The notes beneath the pieces were generated by a model. The model worked only from the letters and a program-made list of their open reading frames with translations. It was not told the DNA's origin and ran no database searches. The position numbers were made by a program, and so were the translations under genes. A stretch of DNA of 64,000 bases from Alteromonas hispanica (GTDB lineage: Bacteria; Pseudomonadota; Gammaproteobacteria; Enterobacterales; Alteromonadaceae): NCBI RefSeq assembly GCF_010500915.1, contig NZ_JAAAWP010000002.1, positions 482,449-546,448 on the forward strand, given 5' to 3'. Of the stretch, positions 9,199-18,185 are shown in pieces (position 1 is the stretch's first letter; every line of letters begins with the position of its first letter).

Positions 9199-10149
9199 TC
9201 AATGAGACACGCAATTTCTGCCCTTTTCTTTCGCATTATAAACGGCTTCATCAGCGCGTTTTATCAAGGTATGCATATCTAGGGTTTCATCAAATGTAGC
9301 AACGCCTATGCTACAGCTCACGGAAAACGGATGTTGTGTGGAGATTGACGCTACACTTTTGCGTATTCTCTCAGCAAGCTCATAGGCCTGTTGACTATCG
9401 GTTTGCGGCAATACAATGAGAAACTCCTCGCCACCGTAACGCCCAACAGAGTCGGTTTGCCTGCATGTTTGGGTAATCGCATCAGCAATCATTATTAACA
9501 CCTCGTCGCCAACTTGGTGTCCATAGGTATCATTAACGTGTTTAAAATAGTCCACATCAAGCATGAGTACTGAGCATATTTGATGATGCCTCTGGCAACG
9601 ATTAATCTCGTTGTCTAAATCCTTTAGAATGGCGCGGCGATTAAGTATAGATGTCAGCTCATCGGTGCTGGCCTGAATATGCAGCTCACGGGTTCGCTCT
9701 GCTATTTTCGCCTCAAGCGTCATATTAATGTCTTTGAGTTCTTGCTGAGCGTTTAACAACTCTTGGTTTCGTTGAGCTAGAAGGGCAGCACTCGGTAGGG
9801 CAACAATTCGGGGCGTTAACTTCCATAACACTACAGCAGTTACGATAGAGATAAGGCCAGTGATCAGCTTCGCCACGCCCTCTATAAAGTAATACCCATG
9901 CCAAATATTAAAAAGCCCAAGTAAGTGAGTAATACCACAGAAACTAATAAACCCTGCAAAAAGTAAGAAGAGTCTATCGAAGTTTAGATCATCTCGCTTT
10001 AGAACAATATGGATAAGGGCTATGGGTATCATCGCATAGGCGAGGCCTGTGAGTGCATCTCCACCCACGTGTAAGAATAATAAGTCCCAACGCCATAGCA
10101 AGCAGTGTCCGTGTGGCATAAAGCTGCCGTTGAAGACCATTTCTAGCAC
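9199..10149 (-). CDS. Diguanylate cyclase with ethylene-receptor-like membrane sensor
   Basis: Makes c-di-GMP from GTP. Three membrane helices (about 33-51, 58-79, 88-110) are followed by a coiled linker (about 120-158) and a GGDEF domain (about 160-316). The active site is GGEEF (239-243) and the inhibitory site RQTD (230-233) sits five residues upstream, so both activity and feedback inhibition look intact. The sensor resembles plant ETR1: Asp31, Cys71 and His75 (CGITH) match ETR1 Asp25, Cys65 and His69 in identity and spacing, and the MPHGHC...LHVGGDAL entry is typical of bacterial proteins with this domain. Ligand (ethylene via copper, or something else) is inferred. Monocistronic. Confidence 0.9.
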   Translation of the reverse strand: MLEMVFNGSFMPHGHCLLWRWDLLFLHVGGDALTGLAYAMIPIALIHIVLKRDDLNFDRLFLLFAGFISFCGITHLLGLFNIWHGYYFIEGVAKLITGLISIVTAVVLWKLTPRIVALPSAALLAQRNQELLNAQQELKDINMTLEAKIAERTRELHIQASTDELTSILNRRAILKDLDNEINRCQRHHQICSVLMLDVDYFKHVNDTYGHQVGDEVLIMIADAITQTCRQTDSVGRYGGEEFLIVLPQTDSQQAYELAERIRKSVASISTQHPFSVSCSIGVATFDETLDMHTLIKRADEAVYNAKEKGRNCVSH

Positions 10150-10377
10150 GTCCTATTCTCCTCTTGCTGATGCAGATACTTACCTGCCGCCTCGCCTGAA
10201 ACCGCCAGCTTTCATTAGAAAATATGTTGCTAGCAGTTCGAAAAGAGCTGTTTTTCAGCGCAAATTGATAGATAAATATTTATGTTCCTAGGTTTAGCGT
10301 AGTCTAAACCTCAGTTTCGTAAAGTTATTTAGCTATTCTGAGGCAACATGAGGTGTGACTTTCTATGAAAGTGGCAA

Positions 10378-12111
10378 CTATGAAGAACAGCTGTAATGAG
10401 AGACACCGCCCGCACCAAAATATTCGCGAGGCCGCAAGCGGTAGTGTTCTGCTTCTGTCTGCACCGACTGTTCATCATAGGGCTTTGAAAGTATGTGTTG
10501 TAATGCGTGTATACGCTCAAATGTTCCTTGTTCAGCTTCTTTATAGGCAGGCACAACCAGCCATTCTCGCCAGGTATATTTTGGGTTGCTACGCATCATT
10601 TTTTGTGCTGCAAGCTCGCTATTTCCTTGTTGCTTGCCATCTCCCTGATGTTTTATGATCGCATGCCACGTATCAAGCCACTCATTCCATTGTTCAGTCA
10701 TACCTTCTTTTAGAGGAACGTAAAAGCTCTTCGTTAAGCCACTCACTTCTTTTGGAAGCTTTGAAAGCTCTCGAAAAAAGAGATTATAGTCGACACCGGT
10801 ACGCATCATTAAATGCAACAACTGCAGAAGCAACTCATTATTAAACGTGTTAAGCCCGAGTTTAGCGGCCCACATAGTGTCCATTTTTTCCTGCATTACA
10901 GCAGAAAAACCGCTATTTACATCCCGCAATGCCTCAAGCGCTGAAGGTGCATTTGTGAGCAGAGGCTCAATTGCACGGCAAAACATATCAAAATTCTTTT
11001 CGGCGGCTACGGGTTGGTTAAGAAAAGAAAAGTGGCGTCCTCCTCCTGTCCACGGCTGATAAGCAGGGTCAAACAGTTCACAGAATCCGAAAGGGCCATA
11101 GTCGAGAGTGTATCCGCCCGCAGCGCAGTTATCACTGTTGAAGTTTCCTTGGCAGTATCCCACTCGTATCCAGTTGGCGATAAGTGATGTCAATCGTTCA
11201 CGAAAAGCCTTGGCAAGTGCGATGAGCTGGCTTTCAAATGGTTGCGAGCTGTCTACTTCGTTTGTATATTCTCTTTCTATCAAGTGCATAACAAGCTTTT
11301 GAAGCTCCTCTAGCGCAGAAGGATACTCATTGCGTCTAGCACGCCTACCAAATAGCTCAAGTTGCCCCACGCGAATAAACGAAGGCGCTACTCGCGTAGA
11401 TATAGCAACAAAATTTTGAACCATGACTTCTGGATCTTGAGAGTTTGAGCCCTCTAGATACCAAGGGCGATCTACGGTTTCCGACTGAGACATAAAAAGA
11501 CTAAGCGACCTAGACGTCGGTATGCCAAGTGCATGCATATGTTCTTGAACTAGGAACTCTCGCACACTTGAGCGCAGAACGGCTCTGCCATCTGCACCCC
11601 GGCAGTAAGGAGTACGTCCGGCACCTTTTAGCTGCATTTCCCAGCGCTTTCCATTTAAAACAGCTTCAATCACTGAAATAGCCCGTCCATCGCCATAGCC
11701 GTTGCCGGTCTGAAACGGGCATTGCTGAGTGTATTCGGTTCCGTAAATAGACAGAGCATAGCCTGTAGACCAGCCATGAGGTTTTATCGCTGAAGGTAGG
11801 CCTGCCATGTCGCCGGAAAATAGCTGTTTAAATTCATCTGTGTAAGCGAGTTGCTCATCAAATCCAAGTTCGTCAAAAAAAGCAGGGCTGTGGGCAATGT
11901 ATTTGGGATCTTTAATAGGGGTAGGGGTTACTGGAACATAATGCCCTGAGAATACTTGTCTTGGGGTGTGTTCGTCGCCGTTCTTATCCGCTTGCGGATC
12001 GGCAACTAAGGCGTTCATAAAGGAGTAATCAAGGTGTTCTGCAAGGTCGCCTATGGTTTTTACTCGCTGTTTTGCTGTGTTGTCTTGCTGGTTTAACATT
12101 TGCTCTGACAT
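10378..12111 (-). CDS. selO: SelO/YdiU-type protein adenylyltransferase (pseudokinase fold)
   Basis: Transfers AMP from ATP to protein hydroxyls; in E. coli and mitochondria SelO is tied to redox stress. The 577 residues contain the family blocks [57 protein letters not shown] and the metal-binding region [21 protein letters not shown]. The product ends in SCSS: the cysteine three from the end occupies the place of selenocysteine in eukaryotic SelO. It is longer than E. coli YdiU (about 478 residues). A GAGG ribosome site supports the start. Confidence 0.92.
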   Translation of the reverse strand: MSEQMLNQQDNTAKQRVKTIGDLAEHLDYSFMNALVADPQADKNGDEHTPRQVFSGHYVPVTPTPIKDPKYIAHSPAFFDELGFDEQLAYTDEFKQLFSGDMAGLPSAIKPHGWSTGYALSIYGTEYTQQCPFQTGNGYGDGRAISVIEAVLNGKRWEMQLKGAGRTPYCRGADGRAVLRSSVREFLVQEHMHALGIPTSRSLSLFMSQSETVDRPWYLEGSNSQDPEVMVQNFVAISTRVAPSFIRVGQLELFGRRARRNEYPSALEELQKLVMHLIEREYTNEVDSSQPFESQLIALAKAFRERLTSLIANWIRVGYCQGNFNSDNCAAGGYTLDYGPFGFCELFDPAYQPWTGGGRHFSFLNQPVAAEKNFDMFCRAIEPLLTNAPSALEALRDVNSGFSAVMQEKMDTMWAAKLGLNTFNNELLLQLLHLMMRTGVDYNLFFRELSKLPKEVSGLTKSFYVPLKEGMTEQWNEWLDTWHAIIKHQGDGKQQGNSELAAQKMMRSNPKYTWREWLVVPAYKEAEQGTFERIHALQHILSKPYDEQSVQTEAEHYRLRPREYFGAGGVSHYSCSS

Positions 12112-12437
12112 TGGCGCCTCATTAAAAACACTAGATTATGCTTACATTGTATGGTCTCTTACCTAAAAATAACACCTGTGCTTTTTTGGGGTTATCTGTT
12201 GCGCTCGCTCGCAGAAAGCATAGCTAATTCAAACATAGCCAATTCAATAGTCACTGATTCAACCACAAGTTCAAGACAATGTTTACTTTACTGCGCATAA
12301 AGAGCAATCTAGCGTTAAGCATTGCGCGCTTTTTATTGCTAAATCACCAACCGTGGTCGATGCCATTCGCAAGTAATCAATAAGACGCTTTGCGCTTAAA
12401 GGCTGGAATTGAAAAAGCTGGGATTTAAAAAAAAGCA
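12112..12437. other. Divergent intergenic region between selO and the panE-like gene
   Basis: 326 nt with no convincing ORF. It should hold both divergent promoters, but I see no strong -35/-10 pair or operator. Confidence 0.4.
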
Positions 12438-13451
12438 ATGACACAGAACAAAACTACAAAAATAGTCATACTCGGCGCTGGCAGCGTAGGATGTTATATC
12501 GGTGGATGTTTGCTAGCCGCCGGCGCAAACGTGAGTTTTATAGGTAGGCCCCGTTTACAGCAGGATATAGCGCAATATGGCCTTCATATAACCGATTGGG
12601 AAGAGCGAGACAGTAATGTAAGTAGCAGCGACATTCATTTCACAACAGATAACAATGTACTTACTGAAGCAGACTTTATTCTGCTTTGTGTGAAAAGTTT
12701 AGACACAAAAGCCGCAGCAAACGTCATAAATCAGTACGCTGCGTCACACTCTATCATTGTGAGTTTTCAAAATGGCGTGACTAACGGCGATGTGCTGCAA
12801 TCACTATTACCTCACAGCGTAATGCGCGGAATGGTTCCCTTTAATATTTTTTATAGAGGGAAGGGGCACTTTCATTGCGGTACTGAAGGCCATTTAGCCA
12901 TGGAGGATAAACACGGCATATGCCAGCCATTGTTAACTCTGTTAAGCAAAGCTGGGCTTCCTGTTACCGTACACGACGATTTGAAAAGCGTTCAGTACGG
13001 AAAGCTCATACTCAACTTAAATAATGCGGTTAATGCATTATCGGGCATTCCGTTAAAACAACAGTTGGCCAGTAGAGATTACAGGAAAGTAGTCGCTGAA
13101 GTGCAAAAAGAAGCGCTTGCGGTTCTTAAGGCAGAAGGAGTGACACCTGCGCGCACTGGCAAGGTAATACCCTCTCTTATGCCTTATATTTTATCGCTTC
13201 CAGATAGTCTGTTTAAGCTGGTTGCCGCCTCTACATTAAAAATAGACCCACAAGCTCGCTCTTCTATGTATGAAGATCTCGAGTTAAATAGACCGACAGA
13301 AATCGATTTTCTCAACGGTGAAATCGTGCAAAAGGGCAAGAAGCACGGAATTGCGACCCCGGTAAACAGCCATATTGTGAAATTGATGAAACGTGCAGAG
13401 CAGAATGCGAAAGGCTCACCTCATTTATCTGCTTCGCAGATGATGCCCTAA
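12438..13451 (+). CDS. 2-dehydropantoate 2-reductase family protein
   Basis: Probable NADPH-dependent reductase of the ApbA/PanE family. The N-terminal Rossmann motif is VILGAGSVGCYIGGCLLAAG, followed by FILLCVKSLDTKAA and SFQNGVTNGDVLQ, which are standard PanE blocks. The C-terminal helical domain has the catalytic-lysine region (YGKLILNLNNAVNAL) and RSSMYEDLELNRPTEIDFLNGEIV with the family's substrate-binding Ser/Asn/Glu pattern. At 337 residues it is longer than E. coli PanE (303) and stands outside any pantothenate cluster, so it may be a paralogue with another 2-oxo acid substrate. Confidence 0.85.
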   Translation: MTQNKTTKIVILGAGSVGCYIGGCLLAAGANVSFIGRPRLQQDIAQYGLHITDWEERDSNVSSSDIHFTTDNNVLTEADFILLCVKSLDTKAAANVINQYAASHSIIVSFQNGVTNGDVLQSLLPHSVMRGMVPFNIFYRGKGHFHCGTEGHLAMEDKHGICQPLLTLLSKAGLPVTVHDDLKSVQYGKLILNLNNAVNALSGIPLKQQLASRDYRKVVAEVQKEALAVLKAEGVTPARTGKVIPSLMPYILSLPDSLFKLVAASTLKIDPQARSSMYEDLELNRPTEIDFLNGEIVQKGKKHGIATPVNSHIVKLMKRAEQNAKGSPHLSASQMMP

Positions 13452-13484
13452 CTGCACAGCTAAGGCCGAAGCCAAAACCAAAGC

Positions 13485-16091
13485 TTAGCCCAAGTACGAG
13501 CTTAGCACTTCGATAAGTTTTACTCTTTCAATGGGTTTACTGATATGTGCATTCATCCCCGCTTTCTTGCTTTCTTCTATATCGTGCTGCATTGCGTTAG
13601 CGGTTAACGCAATTATTGGCGTTTTTATATTACGCTTTTTGCGAATAATTCGTGAAGCCTCATACCCATCCATTTGCGGCATTTGAATATCCATCAAAAT
13701 AAGATCGTAAGACGCATCAGATAGGGCTTCAAGCGCCTGTATTCCGTTCTCTACTCGATCTATCACGGCATTAGTATTACTGAGTAACGACCTGATAACT
13801 TCCACATTAATTTCGTTATCTTCGGCGAGCAAAATTCGACACTTTTTAAACTGGATATGCGCAGGCGCTGAAGCAGATGACGGTGAACGCTTTTCTTCTT
13901 TCTCATCGCCCACCGCTAAGCTTAGTGTGAAAGAAAATGTTGCTCCGCTGCCTTTTTCACTCTCAACGTTAAGCGATGAGTTCATTAACGCCAGTAAGTT
14001 ATTGCTAATATTGAGGCCAAGTCCCGTGCCACCATATTTTCTTGCGGTTGAACTCTCTGCCTGAGTGAAAGGCGAGAACAAGTGGTCTTGCTGAGATTGA
14101 GAAAGACCAATTCCCTCATCTTTCACCCAAACTTTTAACGTGCATGTATTTCCTTCAATATGTTCAACACCTATTCCAATTTCGATGTTGCCCGCATCAG
14201 AAAACTTAATGGCGTTGCTTATTAAGTTTGCCAAAACCTGCTTTAGCCGTAATTCGTCAAAAACAAGGTATTTGGGCAAGGTCTTGTCGATATTAAAGCG
14301 CAGTGATAAACCTTTTAGCGATGCTTGCTCATAAAAAATATCAGCGAGATTGCTAACGCTTTTTTTGAGGTTATGGCTTTCCAACTCAAGCTCAAATTTT
14401 CCGGCTTCTATTTTTGCAAAATCGAGTAGGTCATTAATAAGCTGCAATAACATTTGTGAAGAGCTGACAATGCGACGAGTGAGCTTTTTATTCTCTCTAT
14501 CTTGCATTTTATCAATAAGCACCTGACCGAAGCCGATAATCGCGTTCAGCGGTGTACGAATTTCGTGACTAATGTTTGAGATAAACTCTGTTTTGAGACG
14601 GCTGTGTAATTCAGCCTTTTCTTTGGCGTCTAAATAAAGTTTATTGGTTTTATGAGACTTGCGCAGCAGCAGTAAAATAATCACGATGGTGGAAAGAGTG
14701 AGCAGAACCAGCAGTACCAGAAGTTTAGAGTAAAGGCTCTGACTCTTTTGAGCAGCATTTTGGGCTTTAAACAGTTCGTTGAACGCCTCGTTTTCTTTTT
14801 CCAACTGCAGTGCTTTCTGCTTTTCTTGTTCTATTTGCTGCACTAAGTTTGCACTTTCTATCAGCTCTAAATCTTCATATTTTTTCGCTTTTATATATTC
14901 CTGGTGAAACTTCTCATACTGGGAAAAAGCAAGTTGATAGTCGCCTCTTGCAGCGGTTATTTGTGAGGCCGTTTGCTCTAATTGTGCTCGCCACGTCGTG
15001 CTCTCTCCCGGGCGACTGTTGTCGTACAAATCACGAGCCATGTTCAGCGCGGTTTCAGCTTTTTCCAGTTCACCTCGCGACAAATGTGCTTCTGCTTTTA
15101 GCCTGTATATTTCACTGTCGTAAAACGATGATGTAAGCGGGTGGGCAAGAATTTCCTCAGAAAGCGTGAGCGCTTCGTCAAGTCGTTGAGCTCTAAAGTA
15201 GGTAGTCGCCATACCATATGTAGCAAGATATTCAGAATACTGAATGTCTATTTTTACATCATGGGTAATCGCATAATTGAAATACTCAAGCGCTTTCTCA
15301 TATTGGCCAATATTTCTATACAAAATACCAATAGCATAAAGGCTGTCGCTCATAAGTACCCACTGCTGCGACTTTTCTGCGCCATTGAGCGACTTTTGAT
15401 AGTAATCAAGTGCAATATCAAATGCGCTGATAGACTGATAGTAGTCGGCGACTATGGTGTCGTATAACGGCCGAAGCTGTTGCAGGTCGTTTTCTGTAAG
15501 CAGGAGGTTGAGCTCGCTGATAAGCTTTGCATTTGGAGCAAAAACCTGACCTTCACTATAAGTGAGAATAAGATAAGCAATGGCATAAGCTTTGACGTTA
15601 GCTGATGCGGCGGGGTGTGATATGACCTTGTCAAAGTAGCTATAGCTTTGTTGGTAATCTGCATTCAATCCATATATACGCGCAATGCCGGTGGACACGG
15701 TTAAGCCTTGTTGGCTGTCATTTTCAAGAGTTTGCAGAATAGCAAAAATACTGTCGTTAGGAGATTGGTGTAATTTGAGTAGATATTGAACGTAGTAACT
15801 AGCAATTAAGCGTTTCGTATCGGTATCTATGCTTTGCTCGCTTAGCCATTCCTCCATTGATTCAATGGCCTCGCCAATGGGCATGGGAAGCTCATTATCT
15901 ACGCGATTTACCAATTCGTTTAACTGAGAAACTTCGAAAGCCTGAGCGTGCCTATGAAAAGACAGCACGCAAATAAGCACTAGAAAACAAAATGTGGTTA
16001 TTCTCGTCAACTTCTTGAAGCCCATATTTAACAATGATTTTTGTAATGCGGAAATGCCGGTTACGAATTTGTATCGTACCGTAATTCGCAT
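13485..16091 (-). CDS. Hybrid sensor histidine kinase with periplasmic TPR domain
   Basis: Signal transduction kinase in order: signal peptide (best seen from Met23, an alternative start at 16025), periplasmic TPR-rich sensor (about 60-400), coiled coil (about 405-450), membrane helix (about 456-476), HisKA domain with phospho-acceptor His509 (SNISHEIRTPLNAI), HATPase domain (LISNAIKFSD; KDEGIGL; GGTGLGL) and a C-terminal receiver with Asp801 (LMDIQMPQMDG). No Hpt domain is present, so the phosphate must go to a separate Hpt protein or the receiver acts on the kinase. No response regulator is adjacent. Confidence 0.9.
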   Translation of the reverse strand: MRITVRYKFVTGISALQKSLLNMGFKKLTRITTFCFLVLICVLSFHRHAQAFEVSQLNELVNRVDNELPMPIGEAIESMEEWLSEQSIDTDTKRLIASYYVQYLLKLHQSPNDSIFAILQTLENDSQQGLTVSTGIARIYGLNADYQQSYSYFDKVISHPAASANVKAYAIAYLILTYSEGQVFAPNAKLISELNLLLTENDLQQLRPLYDTIVADYYQSISAFDIALDYYQKSLNGAEKSQQWVLMSDSLYAIGILYRNIGQYEKALEYFNYAITHDVKIDIQYSEYLATYGMATTYFRAQRLDEALTLSEEILAHPLTSSFYDSEIYRLKAEAHLSRGELEKAETALNMARDLYDNSRPGESTTWRAQLEQTASQITAARGDYQLAFSQYEKFHQEYIKAKKYEDLELIESANLVQQIEQEKQKALQLEKENEAFNELFKAQNAAQKSQSLYSKLLVLLVLLTLSTIVIILLLLRKSHKTNKLYLDAKEKAELHSRLKTEFISNISHEIRTPLNAIIGFGQVLIDKMQDRENKKLTRRIVSSSQMLLQLINDLLDFAKIEAGKFELELESHNLKKSVSNLADIFYEQASLKGLSLRFNIDKTLPKYLVFDELRLKQVLANLISNAIKFSDAGNIEIGIGVEHIEGNTCTLKVWVKDEGIGLSQSQQDHLFSPFTQAESSTARKYGGTGLGLNISNNLLALMNSSLNVESEKGSGATFSFTLSLAVGDEKEEKRSPSSASAPAHIQFKKCRILLAEDNEINVEVIRSLLSNTNAVIDRVENGIQALEALSDASYDLILMDIQMPQMDGYEASRIIRKKRNIKTPIIALTANAMQHDIEESKKAGMNAHISKPIERVKLIEVLSSYLG

Positions 16092-16185
16092 GTAAGTCTA
16101 ACCCTTGTTTCTCAAATAAAATGAGATATATGCGCCAGAAAACAGAAGAATATGGCTGTAACTCTAAACCCGTAAATTTGTGGCC

Positions 16186-16217
16186 CTTAAAAATAAAGCT
16201 CCTAAAGAGGAGCTTTA
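16186..16217 (-). terminator. Rho-independent terminator of asd
   Basis: Perfect ten-base arms (TAAAGCTCCT and AGGAGCTTTA) with a four-base loop, followed on the minus strand by a T run, about 29 nt after the asd stop. Confidence 0.85.
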
Positions 16218-16245
16218 ACAATGTTATCAGCAGCTAGCGTATCGC

Positions 16246-17394
16246 TTACTCACTCTTTGATAATAAAATACGCAACATTCTGCGAAGAGGTTCGGCAGCG
16301 CCCCACAGCAGCTGATCGCCCACTGTAAACGCAGAAATATATTCTGGCCCCATGTTTAGCTTACGAATTCGGCCCACAGGAATGGTCAGAGTGCCGGTGA
16401 CTTTAGCCGGAGTAAGTTCTTGCATGGTGATATCCCTATCGTTAGGGATAACTTTCACCCATTCATTATGTGCGGCGAGAATGGCTTCTATTTCCTCTAC
16501 AGGCAAATCCTTTTTAAGCTTAATTGTAATAGCTTGACTGTGACTGCGCATCGCGCCTACACGAACACATATTCCGTCAATCGGAATTTCCTTTTTCTGT
16601 GCAGAACTAACGCCTAATATTTTGTTTGCTTCAGCCTGTGCCTTCCATTCTTCGCGGCTTTGACCCGAAGGTAGCTGAGAATCTATATACGGAATAAGGC
16701 TGCCGGCAAGAGGGACGCCAAATTGTTCACTTGGGTAGTCTTCACTACGAATAAACTCAGCCACCTGATGGTCGATATCGAGGATAGCTTTTGCTGGGTC
16801 TTCAACGCTGGTTTTGACGTTGTCGAAAATGGCGCCCATTTGCGAGATAAGCTCTCGCATGTGTTTAGCTCCAGAACCAGACGCCGCTTGATAGGTCATG
16901 GGAGAGGCCCATTCAACCAAGTCTTTTTCAAACAGTCCGCCTAAAGCTAGCAGCATAAGTGATACGGTGCAGTTACCGCCCACAAATGTACGTACTCCTT
17001 TCTCGATGCCAGTAGATATTTCGCTGTTGTTAACAGGATCTAGCACAATAATGGCGTCATCGTTCATTCGAAGTGTTGACGCAGCATCTATCCAATAGCC
17101 GTTCCATCCAGTGGCTCGCAAGTCTTCATAAACTGCTTTGGTGTAATCACCGCCTTGACAGGTAATGATAATATCTTGCTGCGATAGTGCGTCTATATCG
17201 TATGCGTCTTCTAAAACACCGGCCTCGCCATTGTCGGTTTTATTGGCAAAGTTCGGTGCGGCGCTACCTTTTTGAGAAGTGGTAAAAAATGTGGGCTCAA
17301 TATGCGCAAAATCGTCTTCTTCTTGCATGCGTTGCATTAATACTGAGCCAACCATACCGCGCCAGCCCACTAAACCTACTTTTTGTTGTGCCAT
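16246..17394 (-). CDS. asd: Aspartate-semialdehyde dehydrogenase
   Basis: Reduces aspartyl phosphate to aspartate semialdehyde, the branch point to lysine/diaminopimelate, methionine and threonine. Rossmann motif [18 protein letters not shown] at the N-terminus; active-site Cys142 in [26 protein letters not shown] and [15 protein letters not shown] are further family blocks. 382 residues, about 15 more than E. coli Asd because of a short C-terminal extension. A single gene with its own terminator and a structured leader upstream. Confidence 0.96.
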   Translation of the reverse strand: MAQQKVGLVGWRGMVGSVLMQRMQEEDDFAHIEPTFFTTSQKGSAAPNFANKTDNGEAGVLEDAYDIDALSQQDIIITCQGGDYTKAVYEDLRATGWNGYWIDAASTLRMNDDAIIVLDPVNNSEISTGIEKGVRTFVGGNCTVSLMLLALGGLFEKDLVEWASPMTYQAASGSGAKHMRELISQMGAIFDNVKTSVEDPAKAILDIDHQVAEFIRSEDYPSEQFGVPLAGSLIPYIDSQLPSGQSREEWKAQAEANKILGVSSAQKKEIPIDGICVRVGAMRSHSQAITIKLKKDLPVEEIEAILAAHNEWVKVIPNDRDITMQELTPAKVTGTLTIPVGRIRKLNMGPEYISAFTVGDQLLWGAAEPLRRMLRILLSKSE

Positions 17395-17432
17395 TGAATC
17401 GAGAACCCTTGTTTCTAAAATTGATAAGTACT

Positions 17433-17464
17433 GGCTTACACCGGCTTCGTGCCGCTATAAAGCC
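17433..17464 (-). promoter_or_regulatory. Nested hairpin in the asd leader
   Basis: On the minus strand, GGCTT and AAGCC arms enclose an inner CGGC-ACGAA-GCCG hairpin, separated by an internal loop, about 39 nt before the asd ATG. A 13-base palindrome (TTAGATAATCTAA, 17475-17487) lies just upstream. It does not match the lysine riboswitch pattern as far as I can see. Confidence 0.35.
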
Positions 17465-17692
17465 TGTGAGGTGATTAGATAATCTAAACCACGTATACCT
17501 GTCGTTTTTATTTTTATGCCCGCAGTCTAAGGGTTATTTTCCCATCTTGCTAGCAGGTTTTTATAGATTGCAGCAGGGCTTGAGAAATCGATTGTTAAGT
17601 GGCAGTTAAACTTGCTTTTGTCAGGAACACTTTTTATGCTCAAAATGAATTTTGATTCCTTATAAAAAAACAATACAGCGAGAATCTACCCA

Positions 17693-18112
17693 ATGAGTGT
17701 TGCTAATATTATGTCTAAACGCGTGGTGAGCGTTTACATGGACGACAGTCTACAGTCGTTGCGAGAACTATTTACGGCCACGGGGTTTCACCACTTAGTT
17801 GTGGTTCATGAGCACAAGCTGCAGGGCATTATATCTGACAGAGACTTGTTAAAAGCGGTGAGTCCCTTTGTAGATACCATCAGCGAGCGTATGTTAGACA
17901 GGGCAACGCTAGATAAACGTGCCCATCAAATCATGACTCGTGATGTAGTTACCATGAGGCCCGACGACTCTATTTTCACTGCCATTGAACTATTCAATAA
18001 CAACAAAATATCATGTATTCCGATTGTCGATGACAAGTCGCACCCGGTGGGCATGGTGTCTTGGCGAGATGTAATGCGCTTCATGCAACAACGAGTTGAG
18101 TCGAAGCGCTAG
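17693..18112 (+). CDS. Two-CBS-domain protein
   Basis: 139 residues consisting of little more than a Bateman pair. CBS1 is about 1-60 (VANIMSKRVVSVYMDDSL ... GIISDRDLLKAV) and CBS2 about 76-135 (QIMTRDVVTMRPDDS ... GMVSWRDVMRFM). Such modules bind adenine nucleotides and regulate partner enzymes or channels; no fused effector is present, so the partner is unknown. Transcribed alone, with a bidirectional terminator after it. Confidence 0.85.
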   Translation: MSVANIMSKRVVSVYMDDSLQSLRELFTATGFHHLVVVHEHKLQGIISDRDLLKAVSPFVDTISERMLDRATLDKRAHQIMTRDVVTMRPDDSIFTAIELFNNNKISCIPIVDDKSHPVGMVSWRDVMRFMQQRVESKR

Positions 18113-18136
18113 GGAATATAGGTTGTTGCTGCCGAA

Positions 18137-18170
18137 AGAGCAAGTTAGCACAGTGGTGCTAACTTTCTCT
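18137..18170. terminator. Bidirectional terminator between the CBS and RND genes
   Basis: Perfect ten-base arms AAGTTAGCAC and GTGCTAACTT with an AGTG loop, extended by AGAG/CTCT after one mismatch. It lies between converging genes and can serve both. Confidence 0.7.
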
Positions 18171-18185
18171 ATCGGCTAGCAGCCG

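Noticed and set aside
17395..17692. Lysine riboswitch before asd
   Set aside because: I do not see the multi-helix lysine aptamer core, only simple hairpins.
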